45,675 nucleotides of DNA from positions 1 through 45,675 of the forward strand of contig NZ_JALNMH010000019.1 in assembly GCF_023156535.1 (NCBI RefSeq), read 5' to 3'. This stretch comes from Pseudomarimonas salicorniae. Lineage in GTDB: Bacteria; Pseudomonadota; Gammaproteobacteria; Xanthomonadales; Xanthomonadaceae. Numbering within the stretch: the stretch's first letter is position 1; every line of letters starts with the position of its first letter. Below are positions 11,981 through 20,757 of this stretch, one piece after another. Both the position numbers and the translations under genes were made by a program. The notes below the pieces were generated by a model. The model did not search any database. It worked only from the letters and a program-made list of their open reading frames with translations, and was not told the DNA's origin.

Positions 11981-12495
11981 GTCACCTTTCTTTGCTTGTC
12001 CAAAGCAAGGTGACCCAAAGAAAGGACACCCCGGTCAGGCGCCTTCCGGGCTTCCTGCCCTCCAGGTACGCGTGCGGGTTCCGAGGGTTCGCCGACAGCG
12101 CCTGCTGCGCTGGGCGAACGCGAGCACGTCCCTGTGCTCGCCCCTGCGGGCCTTGTTCTCCACCCGCCCGCCGCCAGACAGGGGCCGCGTTGATCGTCCA
12201 TCCTGGCCGCAAAGCCCGCAAGCCCCACGCAACGCTTGGTCGAAGCGTGCTCTTGATCTTCGGGTCCCGTGTGCAGCGCCGAGCAACGCAGCCGGCTTCG
12301 GGGGAAAGGCGCGCATGTTCGAGCACATGGATGTGCGAGCTGGGCTGCTTCGCAGCTACCACGAGCTCGAGCTCGAACGCGCCGGCCCGAAGCTGGCGAG
12401 TAGCGCAGGGCACCGGCGCTGCAAAGCAGCGTCGGCGCGGAAGTGGGGTCGCCTTTCTCTTGGTTACTTCTCTTTGGCGATCAAAGAGAAGTAAC
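11981..12495. repeat. ~515-bp hairpin-capped intergenic element R3
   Basis: The left end is a 14-bp stem with one mismatch (11981-11994 / 12001-12014, arm GTCACCTTTCTTTG, 6-base loop). The right end is a perfect 14-bp stem (12463-12476 / 12482-12495, arm GTTACTTCTCTTTG, 5-base loop). The two arms are clearly related. Just inside, CCAAAGAAAGG and CCTTTCTCTTGG form an imperfect inverted repeat. The interior has open frames on both strands, but none has a ribosome site or recognisable domain; I treat them as non-coding. I recall similar hairpin-flanked sequences from other xanthomonads but know of no function. Confidence 0.75.
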
Positions 12496-12625
12496 TCGGG
12501 CCGGCCGCACGTGGGAATGGCCAAGGACGGCCATGCTTTGGGAGCGAGGAAGGTCGGTCTGAAAGCACTTGCTTCTGCTCTGGGCTCAAGATCAAGCGCA
12601 CCTGCGTCGCGACGCAGCCCTCCCA

Positions 12626-12647
12626 TCGCCAGCAAGCTGGCTCCTAC
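12626..12647 (-). repeat. REP arm (GTAGGAGCCAGC type), right half of a split pair
   Basis: Reverse complement of the arm at 11801-11822. It lies 58 bases before the glk start. Confidence 0.85.
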
Positions 12648-12704
12648 AGTCCGCCGTTCGGTGCGGCCAGGGAGCACTGCCGGCGGGCGCCGCGAGGTCA
12701 TCCA

Positions 12705-13694
12705 GTGACCCCCAACGACAACCCCAACCTTGCGCTGATCGCCGATATCGGCGGCACCAATGCGCGCTTTGCGCTGAGCGACCTGGCGACCCCGCATCCA
12801 CAGATCCTGCAGCCGCAGAGCCTGCCGGCGGCGGAGTTTGCCAGCCTGCAGCATGCCGCCGAGCACTACCTGCAGTCGGTGGGCGAGAGCCCGAGGCGGG
12901 CGGCGATTGCCGTGGCCTGTCCGGTGGGCGCGGATGAGATCCGCCTGACCAACCGGGCCTGGTCGTTCTCGCAGGCCGAGCTGCGCGAAGTCCTGGGGCT
13001 GGAACGGCTGCAGGTGTTGAACGATTTCGGTGCGGTGGCCTGGTCGGTGCCGGAGCTCGGTCCGGAGGACCGGGTCACCCTGCACGGCGACCCGGCGGCG
13101 GCGCTGCGCGGGCCGGTGACGGTGCTCGGGCCAGGGACCGGGCTAGGCGTAGCCATGCTGGTCGGCAGCCAGGCCGAGGGCTGGCGGGTGATCGAGACCG
13201 AGGGCGGCCACGTCAGCTTTGCCGCGCTGGGCGAGGAGGAGCAGTGCATCGATCGCTGGATCAGCGCGCGGCACGGGCGGACCTCGAACGAGCGGCTGCT
13301 CTGCGGAACCGGGTTGTCCTACATCCACGCCGCCCTGGGCGGTGCCGAGGTCGGTCGGCCGGTGGGCAAGCAGCATCCTCTGCGTGACCCGGCCGAGATC
13401 GTCGCTTCGGCGCTGGAGGGCCACGACCTGCTGGCGCGGCGCACGCTGGCCCGCTTCTGCGCGGTGCTTGGCAGCGTCGCCGGAGACGCTGCGCTGATCC
13501 ATGGCGCGCGCACGGTACTGATCGCCGGCGGCATCGTGCCGCGCTTCCTGCCCTTCCTGCGCAGCAGCGCGTTCCGCGAGCGTTTCCTGGCCAAGGGGCG
13601 TTTCGCCGCCTACCTTGAGTCGGTCAGCATCCATGTCATCACCCATGCGCACCCCGGCCTGCTCGGCGCAGCGGTCGCCCTGCGCCAAGCCTGA
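12705..13694 (+). CDS. glk: glucokinase
   Basis: Phosphorylates glucose to glucose-6-phosphate, feeding zwf upstream. The 329 residues match the bacterial Glk (E. coli-type) family. The phosphate-binding [13 protein letters not shown] is at residues 14-26. [34 protein letters not shown] and [22 protein letters not shown] follow, then [22 protein letters not shown] near the C-terminus. The GTG start at 12705 has GAGG eight bases before it. It is followed 13 bases later by eda, so the two are likely cotranscribed, either from a promoter in the repeat cluster or by read-through from edd. Confidence 0.97.
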   Translation: MTPNDNPNLALIADIGGTNARFALSDLATPHPQILQPQSLPAAEFASLQHAAEHYLQSVGESPRRAAIAVACPVGADEIRLTNRAWSFSQAELREVLGLERLQVLNDFGAVAWSVPELGPEDRVTLHGDPAAALRGPVTVLGPGTGLGVAMLVGSQAEGWRVIETEGGHVSFAALGEEEQCIDRWISARHGRTSNERLLCGTGLSYIHAALGGAEVGRPVGKQHPLRDPAEIVASALEGHDLLARRTLARFCAVLGSVAGDAALIHGARTVLIAGGIVPRFLPFLRSSAFRERFLAKGRFAAYLESVSIHVITHAHPGLLGAAVALRQA

Positions 13695-13707
13695 GGAACC
13701 GCAACGC

Positions 13708-14367
13708 ATGACCGCCTGGACTCCCGAAAGCCGCGCCGCCGCAGTGGACGCCGTGTTTGCCGCGGCCCCGGTGCTGCCGGTGATCGCCATCGATGACCTT
13801 GAACAGGCCGTTCCCCTGGCGCGCTGCCTGGTCGATGCCGGACTGCCGGTGCTCGAGGTGACCCTGCGCACGGCCGTCGCGGTCGAGGCGATCCGGCGCA
13901 TGGCCTCGGAAGTGGAGGGCGCCATCGTCGGCGCGGGAACCGTGCTGTCGGCGACCGATCTGGCCAATGTCGCAGGCGCCGGCGGCCGGTTCGCCATCTC
14001 TCCGGGCGCGACCGAGGCGATCTACGCTGCCGCCGCCGCTTCACCGATTCCGCTGATTCCGGCCATCGCCACCGCCAGCGAGCTGATGCGTGGCATGGAG
14101 CATGGCCACCGCCGGTTCAAGTTCTTCCCGGCCGAGAGCAGCGGAGGCATTGCCGCCCTGAAGAGCTTCGCCGGCCCCTTCGCCGGCGTCCGCTTCTGTC
14201 CCACCGGCGGTATCGATCTCGTCAAGGCCCCGGCCTACCTCGCGCTGGGCAACGTCGCCACCCTTGGCGGCTCATGGATGGTGCCCAGCGACGCGCTGAG
14301 GGCCGGCGACTACGCGCGGATCGGACGGCTCGCCGCGGAGGCCGCCGCCCTGGTGCGCAAGGACTGA
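13708..14367 (+). CDS. eda: KDPG/KHG aldolase
   Basis: Splits KDPG into pyruvate and glyceraldehyde-3-phosphate, the last ED-specific step. The 219 residues are typical of Eda. [24 protein letters not shown] leads into LEVTLRT (catalytic Glu region). VGAGTV and FAISPG follow, then [12 protein letters not shown], which holds the Schiff-base lysine, and FCPTGGI. The upstream GAGGAACC stretch may be the ribosome site. It ends the glucose block. Confidence 0.97.
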   Translation: MTAWTPESRAAAVDAVFAAAPVLPVIAIDDLEQAVPLARCLVDAGLPVLEVTLRTAVAVEAIRRMASEVEGAIVGAGTVLSATDLANVAGAGGRFAISPGATEAIYAAAAASPIPLIPAIATASELMRGMEHGHRRFKFFPAESSGGIAALKSFAGPFAGVRFCPTGGIDLVKAPAYLALGNVATLGGSWMVPSDALRAGDYARIGRLAAEAAALVRKD

Positions 14368-14439
14368 CGGCGGCAGGTGCGCAGGGCAGGCCGCTCGTAC
14401 TACTCTCGCAGCCCGGACAACAACTGATTGGAGCGGACG

Positions 14440-14868
14440 ATGGCGCCAGTGAAGGCCTTCATAGCGGGATTCGTGTCCACCCTTGTCTTCCACCAGGGTC
14501 TGCTCTGGCTCTTCCATCTCGGCGGCCTGGTGCCGAACATGCCGTGGAATCTGGCGCCGGTGCCGCCAATCGGCGTGCCCTCGGTGATCTCGCTGGCCTT
14601 CTGGGGCGGCGTCTGGGGCATTGGCCTGTGGCTGCTCCTGCGCAATGTCGCCCGCAGCCGATACTGGCTCAACTGGACCCTGTTCGGCGCCATCGGCCCG
14701 ACCGCGGTGGCCCTGTTCATTGTCTTCCCGCTCAAGGGGTTGGCTTTCGCTGGTGGCTGGAGTCCCAAGCTGATCATCGGCGCCCTGCTGCTCAACGGCG
14801 CCTGGGGATTCGGCTGTGCCCTGCTGCTCAAGCTGATGGGCGAGAAGGCCGGGCGCGCGGTGCGTTAA
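14440..14868 (+). CDS. small integral membrane protein, unidentified
   Basis: A 142-residue protein with four likely transmembrane segments: residues about 5-25 (FIAGFVSTLVFHQGLLWLF), 45-70, 80-100 and 112-132. It starts at an ATG with GGAG six bases upstream. I do not recognise the family; residues HQG and PFxNMPWN-like turns resemble small inner-membrane proteins of unknown role. Its TAA stop is inside the left terminal repeat of the MITE-like element at 14865-15135, so the last codon or two may have been changed by that insertion. Confidence 0.7.
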   Translation: MAPVKAFIAGFVSTLVFHQGLLWLFHLGGLVPNMPWNLAPVPPIGVPSVISLAFWGGVWGIGLWLLLRNVARSRYWLNWTLFGAIGPTAVALFIVFPLKGLAFAGGWSPKLIIGALLLNGAWGFGCALLLKLMGEKAGRAVR

Positions 14869-15135
14869 GGAGCCTCTGACCAAGTCCAGTGCCCCGCGTT
14901 GCCGCGGTGTGCGTTCGCACCAAGGCGGACGCCGCAGGACGTGGTGGTGCCACGTTCAAGGTGGCCAACGCAGGTGCGGGCGCACACCGTGGCAACCCTC
15001 CGGGCCGGGATTGTGCAGCCATCCAGCTGCGTTGCGCGTCTTGGCCGTGGCACCACCACACCCTGCGCGCGCGCCTTGCTGGCCGGCTGCACAACCTCCG
15101 GCGAGGGGCGCTGGACTTGGTCAGAGTCTCCTTAA
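14865..15135. mobile_element. 271-bp palindromic MITE-like element
   Basis: Terminal inverted repeats of 31 bases at 14865-14895 and 15105-15135 (starting TTAAGGAG, containing CTCTGACCAAGTCCAG) differ at two positions. The interior halves are also related: GTGGTGGTGCCACG and CAACGCAG stretches recur in inverted order, so the whole element could fold into one long hairpin. Translating either strand gives open frames ending in nearly the same peptide (WTWSE.P), which is a consequence of the palindrome, not evidence of coding. No transposase is present, so it would need one in trans. Confidence 0.8.
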
Positions 15136-15227
15136 GGCGGCGGAACGATCGGCCTTGATGCGGCGCAAGGTAGCGTGCGCGGAACGCGCGGCGCAGACTG
15201 GGCGCTCCTTTCAACGGGGAGAAGCCC

Positions 15228-15458
15228 ATGTCGGTTGCCAAGGTCATCGAAGTCATTTCGGTCAGCAAGACCAGCTTTGACGATGCGATCAAGCAGGGCA
15301 TCGCGCGTGCCACCGAAACCGTCAGCGACGTCGCCGGCGCCTGGGTCAAGGACCAGAGCGTCGATGTCAGCGGCGGCAAGGTCACCGGCTACCGGGTGAC
15401 CCTCAAGCTGACCTTCGTGCTCAAGGGGGCCGGCAAGGCCAAGCCCAAGGCCAGGTAG
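15228..15458 (+). CDS. dodecin family flavin-binding protein
   Basis: A 76-residue protein matching dodecin, which assembles as a hollow dodecamer and stores flavins. The start SVAKVIEVISVSKTSFDDAIKQG and the middle VSGGKVTGYRVTLKLTFVL are characteristic; the Trp in AGAWVKDQ is the residue that normally stacks on the isoalloxazine rings. The C-terminus is Lys/Ala-rich. GGGGAG lies seven bases before the ATG. It precedes a FAD-dependent photolyase-like gene by 42 bases, which may or may not be meaningful. Confidence 0.93.
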   Translation: MSVAKVIEVISVSKTSFDDAIKQGIARATETVSDVAGAWVKDQSVDVSGGKVTGYRVTLKLTFVLKGAGKAKPKAR

Positions 15459-15500
15459 GGCTTTACCTCTGCTCCACGGCCGCGGCGCCAGCATGGCGCC

Positions 15501-17030
15501 ATGGTCGTCATCGTCTGGTTCAAACGCGACCTGCGGATCGCAGATCACGCGCCGCTGCTTGCGGCCTGCGGGTCGGGCGGCGAGGTCGTGCCGCTCTACA
15601 TCATCGAACCGGAAGCCTGGGCGCAGCCGGACGCCTCGCCGCGCCACGGCAGCATGCTTAGGCCCGCGCTGGAGGAGCTCGATGCGGCGCTGAGGCGCCG
15701 CGGCAGCTGCCTCGTGGTGCGCCGTGGGGAGGCCATCGAGGTGCTCGATGCCCTGCGCCGGGAGGTGGCCATCGCGGCGGTGCATTCGCACGAGGAAACC
15801 GGAAACGGCTGGAGCTATGCCCGCGACCGCGCGGTGGCCCGCTGGTTGCGCGAGCACGGGATCGAATGGAGGGAGTGGCCGCAGGGCGGCGTGGTCCGCC
15901 GCCTGCGCAGCCGCGATGGCTGGGCCCGCCAGTGGGAGCAGCGCATGTCCGGCGATCCCCTGCCTGCGCCCGGCGCGCTTCGCCTGCCGCGTGCGCTGCT
16001 GCCGCTGCGCGAACGGTCGCTCGATCTGGGTGGCCTGCCACTCGAACGCAACGATCTGCTGCAGGCCGGCGGTCGCATTGCAGCGAGGGACTGCCTGGAG
16101 AGTTTTCTCGACGGCCGGGGCGCCGGCTACCAGCGCGGCATGAGTTCGCCCCTGCGCGGCGCCGAGGTCTGCTCGCGGCTATCGGTGGGCCTTGCGACCG
16201 GCGCCGTGTCGATGCGCGAGGTGGTAAGGCGGACCCGCGCGGCGCGGAACGCTGGCGAAGCGATGACCCCGGCGCGCGACCTGGTGTCTTTCGACAAACG
16301 CCTGCACTGGCACTGCCACTTCATCCAGAAGCTGGAGTCCCAACCGGATATCGAGTTCCGCAACGTCCATCGCGGTTTTGATGGTCTGCGCGAAACCGGG
16401 TTCGACAGCGAAGCCTTCGGGCGCTGGTGCCGGGGTGAGACCGGCTGGCCCTTCGTGGATGCCTGCATGCGCTCGCTGCTTGCGACCGGATGGCTGAACT
16501 TCCGCATGCGGGCGATGCTGGTGGCGGTCTCCAGCTACCACCTGTGGCTTCACTGGCGCGAGCCGGCCCTGCATCTCGCTCGCCAGTTCAGCGACTACGA
16601 GCCCGGCATCCACTACAGCCAGGTGCAGATGCAGGCCGGGGTCACCGGCATCAACATCCCGCGCATCTACAACCCGGTCAAGCAGTCACTGGATCAGGAT
16701 CCCGAGGGCGAGTTCATCCGCCGCTGGCTGCCCGAGCTGGCCGCGCTGCCGGGGTCGCGCATCCACGAGCCCTGGCGGATGTCATCTGCCGACCAGCGTC
16801 GCTACGGGGTGCGGCTGGACGCCGACTACCCGCTGCCGGTCCGTGACCACCTGCAGGCCGCGCGCCAGGCGCGAGACCGACTGTTTGCCTGGCGCGGACG
16901 GGAAGGCATGGCCGAGCAGAGCCGAAGTGTCCTCGCACGTCACGGCAGCCGCCGTCCTGCCGGCCGACGCGTCATCGCCGGGGACGCCGCCCCGTCCGCA
17001 TCGAGGCAGGCGGATCTGTTTGGCGGGTAG
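15501..17030 (+). CDS. cryptochrome/photolyase family FAD-binding protein
   Basis: A 509-residue flavoprotein of the photolyase/cryptochrome superfamily. These repair UV-induced pyrimidine dimers with light or act as blue-light sensors. The N-terminal photolyase domain opens VVIVWFKRDLRIADHAPLLAA. The C-terminal FAD domain contains YQRGMSSPLRGAEVCSRLS, LVSFDKRLHWHCHFIQKLE, GWPFVDACMRSLLATGWLNFRMRAMLVAVSSYHL, the FSDYEPGIHYSQVQMQAG segment and the INIPRIYNPVKQS helix typical of the fold. A short tail after residue 470 is Arg/Ala-rich. The FNVHRGFDGLRETGFDSEAF stretch suggests a divergent proteobacterial subgroup; whether it repairs DNA or signals cannot be told from sequence. Confidence 0.9.
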   Translation: MVVIVWFKRDLRIADHAPLLAACGSGGEVVPLYIIEPEAWAQPDASPRHGSMLRPALEELDAALRRRGSCLVVRRGEAIEVLDALRREVAIAAVHSHEETGNGWSYARDRAVARWLREHGIEWREWPQGGVVRRLRSRDGWARQWEQRMSGDPLPAPGALRLPRALLPLRERSLDLGGLPLERNDLLQAGGRIAARDCLESFLDGRGAGYQRGMSSPLRGAEVCSRLSVGLATGAVSMREVVRRTRAARNAGEAMTPARDLVSFDKRLHWHCHFIQKLESQPDIEFRNVHRGFDGLRETGFDSEAFGRWCRGETGWPFVDACMRSLLATGWLNFRMRAMLVAVSSYHLWLHWREPALHLARQFSDYEPGIHYSQVQMQAGVTGINIPRIYNPVKQSLDQDPEGEFIRRWLPELAALPGSRIHEPWRMSSADQRRYGVRLDADYPLPVRDHLQAARQARDRLFAWRGREGMAEQSRSVLARHGSRRPAGRRVIAGDAAPSASRQADLFGG

Positions 17031-17042
17031 GACGGCGGGGTT

Positions 17043-17260
17043 GGGCGCGAAGAAGACGTTCATAGGGTGCGGCTCGCCGCACCGGGCATACATTCCAGAT
17101 GCCCGTATCGGTGCGCCAAGGCACACCCCATGGGGCTTCGCCGACGCGCAACGAGGCCCGACGCAAATGGGCTCGACCGCGGAGATTCGTCCTGGCCGCG
17201 GTCTGTGGTGAATCCCTGGCGCTGCGGTCGCGCCCGAGGGCACTTGCACACTCGGGTCTC
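17043..17260. repeat. composite intergenic repeat R1, copy d (degenerate)
   Basis: Begins GGGCGCGAAG and carries the CATAGGGTG...CACCCCATG palindrome and the GCCGACGCGCAACGAGGCCCGAC segment of R1. The second half is rearranged and loses the clear closing end. It leads directly towards the 131-bp element starting at 17313. No gene is seen in this gap. Confidence 0.7.
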
Positions 17261-17312
17261 GTTGAATTGCGAGAATGTGGTCGAAGGGGGGCAGGATCTG
17301 GACGCGCCGGAA

Positions 17313-17443
17313 GGGCGCGAAGTTCGCATGCGCCCCGGCCCCGCTGTAGGAGCCAGCTTGCTGGCGATAGGCGCCCCGGATGGGACGATCGCCAGCAAGC
17401 TGGCTCCTACATCCGGGTGTTGTGGAAGGTCTTCTTTGCGCCC
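17313..17443 (+). repeat. 131-bp REP-pair element, copy B
   Basis: Ends GGGCGCGAAG (17313-17322) and CTTTGCGCCC (17434-17443); REP arms at 17346-17367 and 17389-17410. Same orientation and the same length as copy A. Confidence 0.92.
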
Positions 17444-17475
17444 AACTTTTGCATTGAAGCGCGAAGGGCGCGTCC

Positions 17476-18132
17476 TCAGTCGTGGCGGAGGCGCTGCTCC
17501 AGGGCCTCGATGCGCGATTCCAGCGCAGCGATGCGGTCGAGCAGTTCGTCGCGTCCGGCCGCGGGGCCTCGCGGGCTGGAGGCGGCGTTCTCGCGCAGCG
17601 CGTCGACGTCGACCGGGCCCGAGAGCAGGTGCATGTAGCGATCCTCGCGCTGGCCGCCCGACCTGGGCACGCGGATGACCAGGGCGGGATTGCGCTGGAT
17701 CAGGCGATCCAACGTGTGGTGCAGGTCATCGAGGTCGGCGAAGGCGTGCAGGCGATCACTCCGCTGCAGCAGTTCGGGCGCTGTCTGCGGGCCGCGCAGC
17801 AGGAGCAGGGCGAGCACGGCCTGCTGGGCGCGGGTTACGCCGAAGGCCTCGGCGAAGCGGTGCTCGTAGCGCTGCGCCCGGGAGCCGTGCACGCTGCGCA
17901 GCAGTCGGCGCGCTTCCATCTGCCGAAGGGCATGTCCCACCTCACCGGGCTCCAGCTCCATCACCGGGTCGCGGCTGGTCTTCTGGTTGCAGGCCAGCTG
18001 CACCGCGTTCTGGGTCAGCGGGTATTGCTCGGGGGTCGTGGCTTCCTTCTCGACCAGGCAACCGAGGATGCGGGCTTCGATGGGGTCGAGCTGGGGCGTT
18101 TCGGCCTGGGCGTCCTGCGGGCTTTCACTCAC
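17476..18132 (-). CDS. yceH: YceH family protein (DUF480)
   Basis: A 218-residue protein of the YceH/DUF480 family, which has a tandem winged-helix fold and no settled biochemical role. The signature LDPIEARILGCLVEKEATTPEQYPLTQNAVQLACNQK starts near residue 15. RDPVMEL, AQRYEHRF and AVLALLLLRGPQTAPELLQR follow, and the C-terminus is a short coiled coil (LLDRIAALESRIEALEQRL). I chose the GTG at 18132 because GGAG lies seven bases upstream and the size matches E. coli YceH; much longer frames upstream are not supported. It is divergent from the next gene. Confidence 0.9.
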   Translation of the reverse strand: MSESPQDAQAETPQLDPIEARILGCLVEKEATTPEQYPLTQNAVQLACNQKTSRDPVMELEPGEVGHALRQMEARRLLRSVHGSRAQRYEHRFAEAFGVTRAQQAVLALLLLRGPQTAPELLQRSDRLHAFADLDDLHHTLDRLIQRNPALVIRVPRSGGQREDRYMHLLSGPVDVDALRENAASSPRGPAAGRDELLDRIAALESRIEALEQRLRHD

Positions 18133-18168
18133 GGGTAATCTCCGACTGTCCGGGTGTGGCCGACTGGC

Positions 18169-18174
18169 TACACT
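18169..18174 (+). promoter_or_regulatory. candidate -10 box (TACACT), leaderless start
   Basis: TACACT ends seven bases before the ATG at 18182, so transcription would begin at or next to the start codon. No ribosome site fits in between. The -35 is poor, so this is a proposal. Confidence 0.35.
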
Positions 18175-18181
18175 GACGGGC

Positions 18182-18730
18182 ATGAAGTATGCGGCATCGC
18201 CAGCTCGGATTCCTGATGCGGGCATCCGCAGGCAGGCCGGCGTGCTGGTTTTCGTGGCCTGGCTCGGCTTTGTTTGTGCGAGTTTCTGGAGCCTCGCCGT
18301 GACGCCACGGCTCGCCGAACGCGACGCGCTCTCGGAAAGGGAATTCAGCCTGGCTGCCGAAGCCTGGTGGCGCTCGCACGACGCATTCGCGCCGCGGATG
18401 ACCCTGGTGGTGTTGCCGGGCTGTGAATGCGCCGGGGCGGCCGGCATCGATCTGCTTCGCTCGGCTTCGGGGCTTGATCTGCCCGTGCTCGAGGTCGGTC
18501 GCACAGCGGCCCCCGCCTGGGACATCGCCCACGGCCTGCCGCAGGACGGCGCCATCGATGCGTTACTGTTTGCCGAGGACGGCGGGCTGCGCTATGCCTT
18601 CCTCCGCGCCAATCCGGATCACTGCGTCAGTATCGGCACAAGGCTCCGACAGGGCCTGTTGCCGGAAGCGCCAACCAGAGTTTGGCCGGGCCTGTGCCCC
18701 TGTCCGGCCCAGCGTCGCACGAGTACCTGA
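18182..18730 (+). CDS. membrane-anchored protein of unknown function
   Basis: A 182-residue protein with one N-terminal transmembrane segment (residues about 20-40, [20 protein letters not shown]) and a probably periplasmic domain. The domain has [18 protein letters not shown], a Cys-x-Cys pair after a beta-strand, where thioredoxin-like domains carry their active site, and further cysteines in NPDHC and GLCPCP. That arrangement recalls DUF6436-type thioredoxin-fold proteins, but I am not confident. The start is set by the TACACT box and by the divergent yceH. The chemotaxis receptor follows 11 bases later, so the two may be cotranscribed. Confidence 0.6.
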   Translation: MKYAASPARIPDAGIRRQAGVLVFVAWLGFVCASFWSLAVTPRLAERDALSEREFSLAAEAWWRSHDAFAPRMTLVVLPGCECAGAAGIDLLRSASGLDLPVLEVGRTAAPAWDIAHGLPQDGAIDALLFAEDGGLRYAFLRANPDHCVSIGTRLRQGLLPEAPTRVWPGLCPCPAQRRTST

Positions 18731-18741
18731 GGGAGGGATCG

Positions 18742-20715
18742 ATGAACCACCAGAATTATCTCGACGCGCTGAGAGTCCGCGCCGACCGTCTGCTGCTGGC
18801 GCTGTGCGTGCTGGCGCTGCTGACCGGCGTGGGCATTGCGATGGGCAACGGAACCTGGCCCACCGTGCTGCTGGTCGCCCTGCCCACGGTGATCGCGATG
18901 GGTGCGCTGACCCGGCTGATGCCCGGGGCCGCGCTGACGCGCATGGCGATGGCGGTCGCGACGATGATCCTGTCGGCCGCGCTGATTCATCAGACGCGGG
19001 GCATGCTCGAAATGCATTTCGCCATCTTCGTCCTGCTGGCGGCCCTGGTGTACTACCGCGACTGGCGAGTGCTTGTCCTGGCCGCCGCGGTGATCGCGGT
19101 GCACCACGCCCTTTTCGGCTGGCTTCAGCTTCGTGGCGTCGAGGTCTGGGCCTATCCGGACGGCTACTACAGCTTCGGCATCCTGCTCATCCATGCGGCG
19201 TTCGTGGTAGCCGAAACGGCCTTTCTGGTGGTGATGGCAAGAGGCCTCGAGGACGATGCAACCCGTCTGGGAGCGGCCGGCAACACGCTGCGCGCGGCGG
19301 CCGAGCGTCTGGCGGTGGGCGATCTTGGGCCCGCCCGAGCGCTCGGCACGGCGCCGGCCGGCAGCGCCGCCTGGGCCCTCGGGGCTGCGGCGAGGAGTCT
19401 CTCCGAGCGGCTCGAGGAGGTCTCCTTGCTGGTCGAGGCACAGGCCGCCGGCGATTTCGCCCGTCGGGTCGATGCCTCGGGCACGGAGGGCGAGCTGGCC
19501 CACGTCATCGCCGCGGTGAACCAGGGCGCCCAGCGCTCGGAGGTACTGATCACCGAGGTCGCGGACTCGGTCGAGGCCCTCGCCCGCGGAGAACTGCCGA
19601 AGATCGACTCGGATCAGATGTCCGGCGAGTACCGGCGGCTGCTGCGCTCGCTGCAACACACCGTGGACGTGTTCTCCCTGTTCCAGGCCCGGCAGAGTGA
19701 GGCGGTCCGCGCCTTCATCGGCGGCGACACCCGGCAGTCCCTCCCGCTCGACGGCTTGCAGGGGTTCCAGCTGGAGCTGGGCCGGCAGATCAACGGCCTG
19801 TTCAGCGAGATGGCCGAGCTGGTCGCCGACTTCGATCGCTTCACCACCGCCCTCGGCAAGGGGGACCTCACGGTTCGACTCGGCGAGCGCGGTGGCGGCG
19901 ACTTCGCGCGTCTGCGCAAGGATTCCGAGACCGCCATGCGCAGCCTGCAGGCCCTGGTCGGCGAGCTGCGCGCGGCTTCGCGCGACATTCACGGCGCGTC
20001 GGAAAGCCTCAATCAGGGCACCGAGGACCTGTCCAGCCGCATCCAGAGCCAGGCCGCCAGCCTGGAGCAGTCGGCGGCCGCCATGGAGCAGCTGACGTCA
20101 ACCGTGCAGCAGAACGCGCAGAGCGCGAACGAGGCGCGCACCCTGGCCGACGGGGCGACCCGCGTGGCCGAGGAAGGAGGCAGCGTGGTCCAGCAGGTGG
20201 TTCGGACAATGGGGCAGATCAGCGAGGCCTCGCAGCGCATCGCCGACATCATCGGCGTGATCGACGGCATCGCCTTCCAGACCAACATCCTCGCCCTGAA
20301 TGCCGCGGTGGAGGCGGCCCGCGCCGGTGAACAGGGCCGCGGCTTCGCCGTGGTCGCCAGTGAGGTCCGTGCGCTGGCGCAGCGTTCGGCGGATGCGGCC
20401 AAGGAGATCAAGGCACTGATCGAGAACTCCGGCGAGCGCGTGCGCAGCGGATCGGAGCTGGTTTCCCGCGCCGGCGACACGATGGGCGGCGTGGTCGACT
20501 CGGTGCGCCGGGTCAGTGCCCTCATCGCCGAGATCTCGGCAGCCTCGGCCGAGCAGGCGCGCGGCATCGCCGAGGTCAGCCGGGCGGTGGGCGATATGGA
20601 AACTTCGACCCAGGCCAGCACCGAGGTGGTCCAGGGAACGGCCTCGCAGGGGGCTCTGCTGGCCGGTCACGCCGAGCGCCTCGAGCGCTCGGCGGGGCGC
20701 TTCCGCACCGCTTGA
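18742..20715 (+). CDS. methyl-accepting chemotaxis protein with integral membrane N-terminus
   Basis: A 657-residue chemoreceptor. Residues 1-160 hold about six hydrophobic segments and no sizeable periplasmic loop. [23 protein letters not shown] stretch is followed by [13 protein letters not shown]; this Glu-x-His-Phe / Asp-Trp / His-His pattern recurs in several membrane-embedded sensor modules. Residues about 200-370 look like two HAMP-like linkers (GDFARRVD...; [18 protein letters not shown]). The C-terminal signalling coiled coil has the hairpin tip [18 protein letters not shown] and [22 protein letters not shown]. It should pass signals to CheA/CheW, not present here. GGGAGGG precedes the ATG at 18742. 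Confidence 0.93.
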   Translation: MNHQNYLDALRVRADRLLLALCVLALLTGVGIAMGNGTWPTVLLVALPTVIAMGALTRLMPGAALTRMAMAVATMILSAALIHQTRGMLEMHFAIFVLLAALVYYRDWRVLVLAAAVIAVHHALFGWLQLRGVEVWAYPDGYYSFGILLIHAAFVVAETAFLVVMARGLEDDATRLGAAGNTLRAAAERLAVGDLGPARALGTAPAGSAAWALGAAARSLSERLEEVSLLVEAQAAGDFARRVDASGTEGELAHVIAAVNQGAQRSEVLITEVADSVEALARGELPKIDSDQMSGEYRRLLRSLQHTVDVFSLFQARQSEAVRAFIGGDTRQSLPLDGLQGFQLELGRQINGLFSEMAELVADFDRFTTALGKGDLTVRLGERGGGDFARLRKDSETAMRSLQALVGELRAASRDIHGASESLNQGTEDLSSRIQSQAASLEQSAAAMEQLTSTVQQNAQSANEARTLADGATRVAEEGGSVVQQVVRTMGQISEASQRIADIIGVIDGIAFQTNILALNAAVEAARAGEQGRGFAVVASEVRALAQRSADAAKEIKALIENSGERVRSGSELVSRAGDTMGGVVDSVRRVSALIAEISAASAEQARGIAEVSRAVGDMETSTQASTEVVQGTASQGALLAGHAERLERSAGRFRTA

Positions 20716-20719
20716 ACCT

Positions 20720-20751
20720 CCGCCGCGGGACGCTATTGCGCCCCGCGGCGG
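20720..20751. terminator. G/C hairpin between convergent genes
   Basis: Perfect 10-bp arms CCGCCGCGGG / CCCGCGGCGG with a 12-base loop sit in the 42-base gap between the chemoreceptor stop and the TonB-receptor stop. There is no T-run on either side, so it is at best a weak or factor-assisted bidirectional terminator. Confidence 0.45.
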
Positions 20752-20757
20752 CCGGCC

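Noticed and set aside
11982-13085. Open frames through the 515-bp R3 element
   Set aside because: Both strands are open because of base composition and the hairpins; the frames have no ribosome sites and run into glk antisense or REP sequence.
14889-15135. Small proteins inside the 271-bp palindromic element
   Set aside because: Plus and minus frames end with almost the same peptide because the element is an inverted repeat; this is a symmetry artefact.
17476-18555. A 359-residue version of YceH
   Set aside because: The extension is antisense to the 18182 gene; the GTG at 18132 with GGAG gives the normal family length.
20720-20751. A full rho-independent terminator
   Set aside because: The stem is perfect but there is no T-run on either strand, so it is listed only as a weak terminator-like hairpin.
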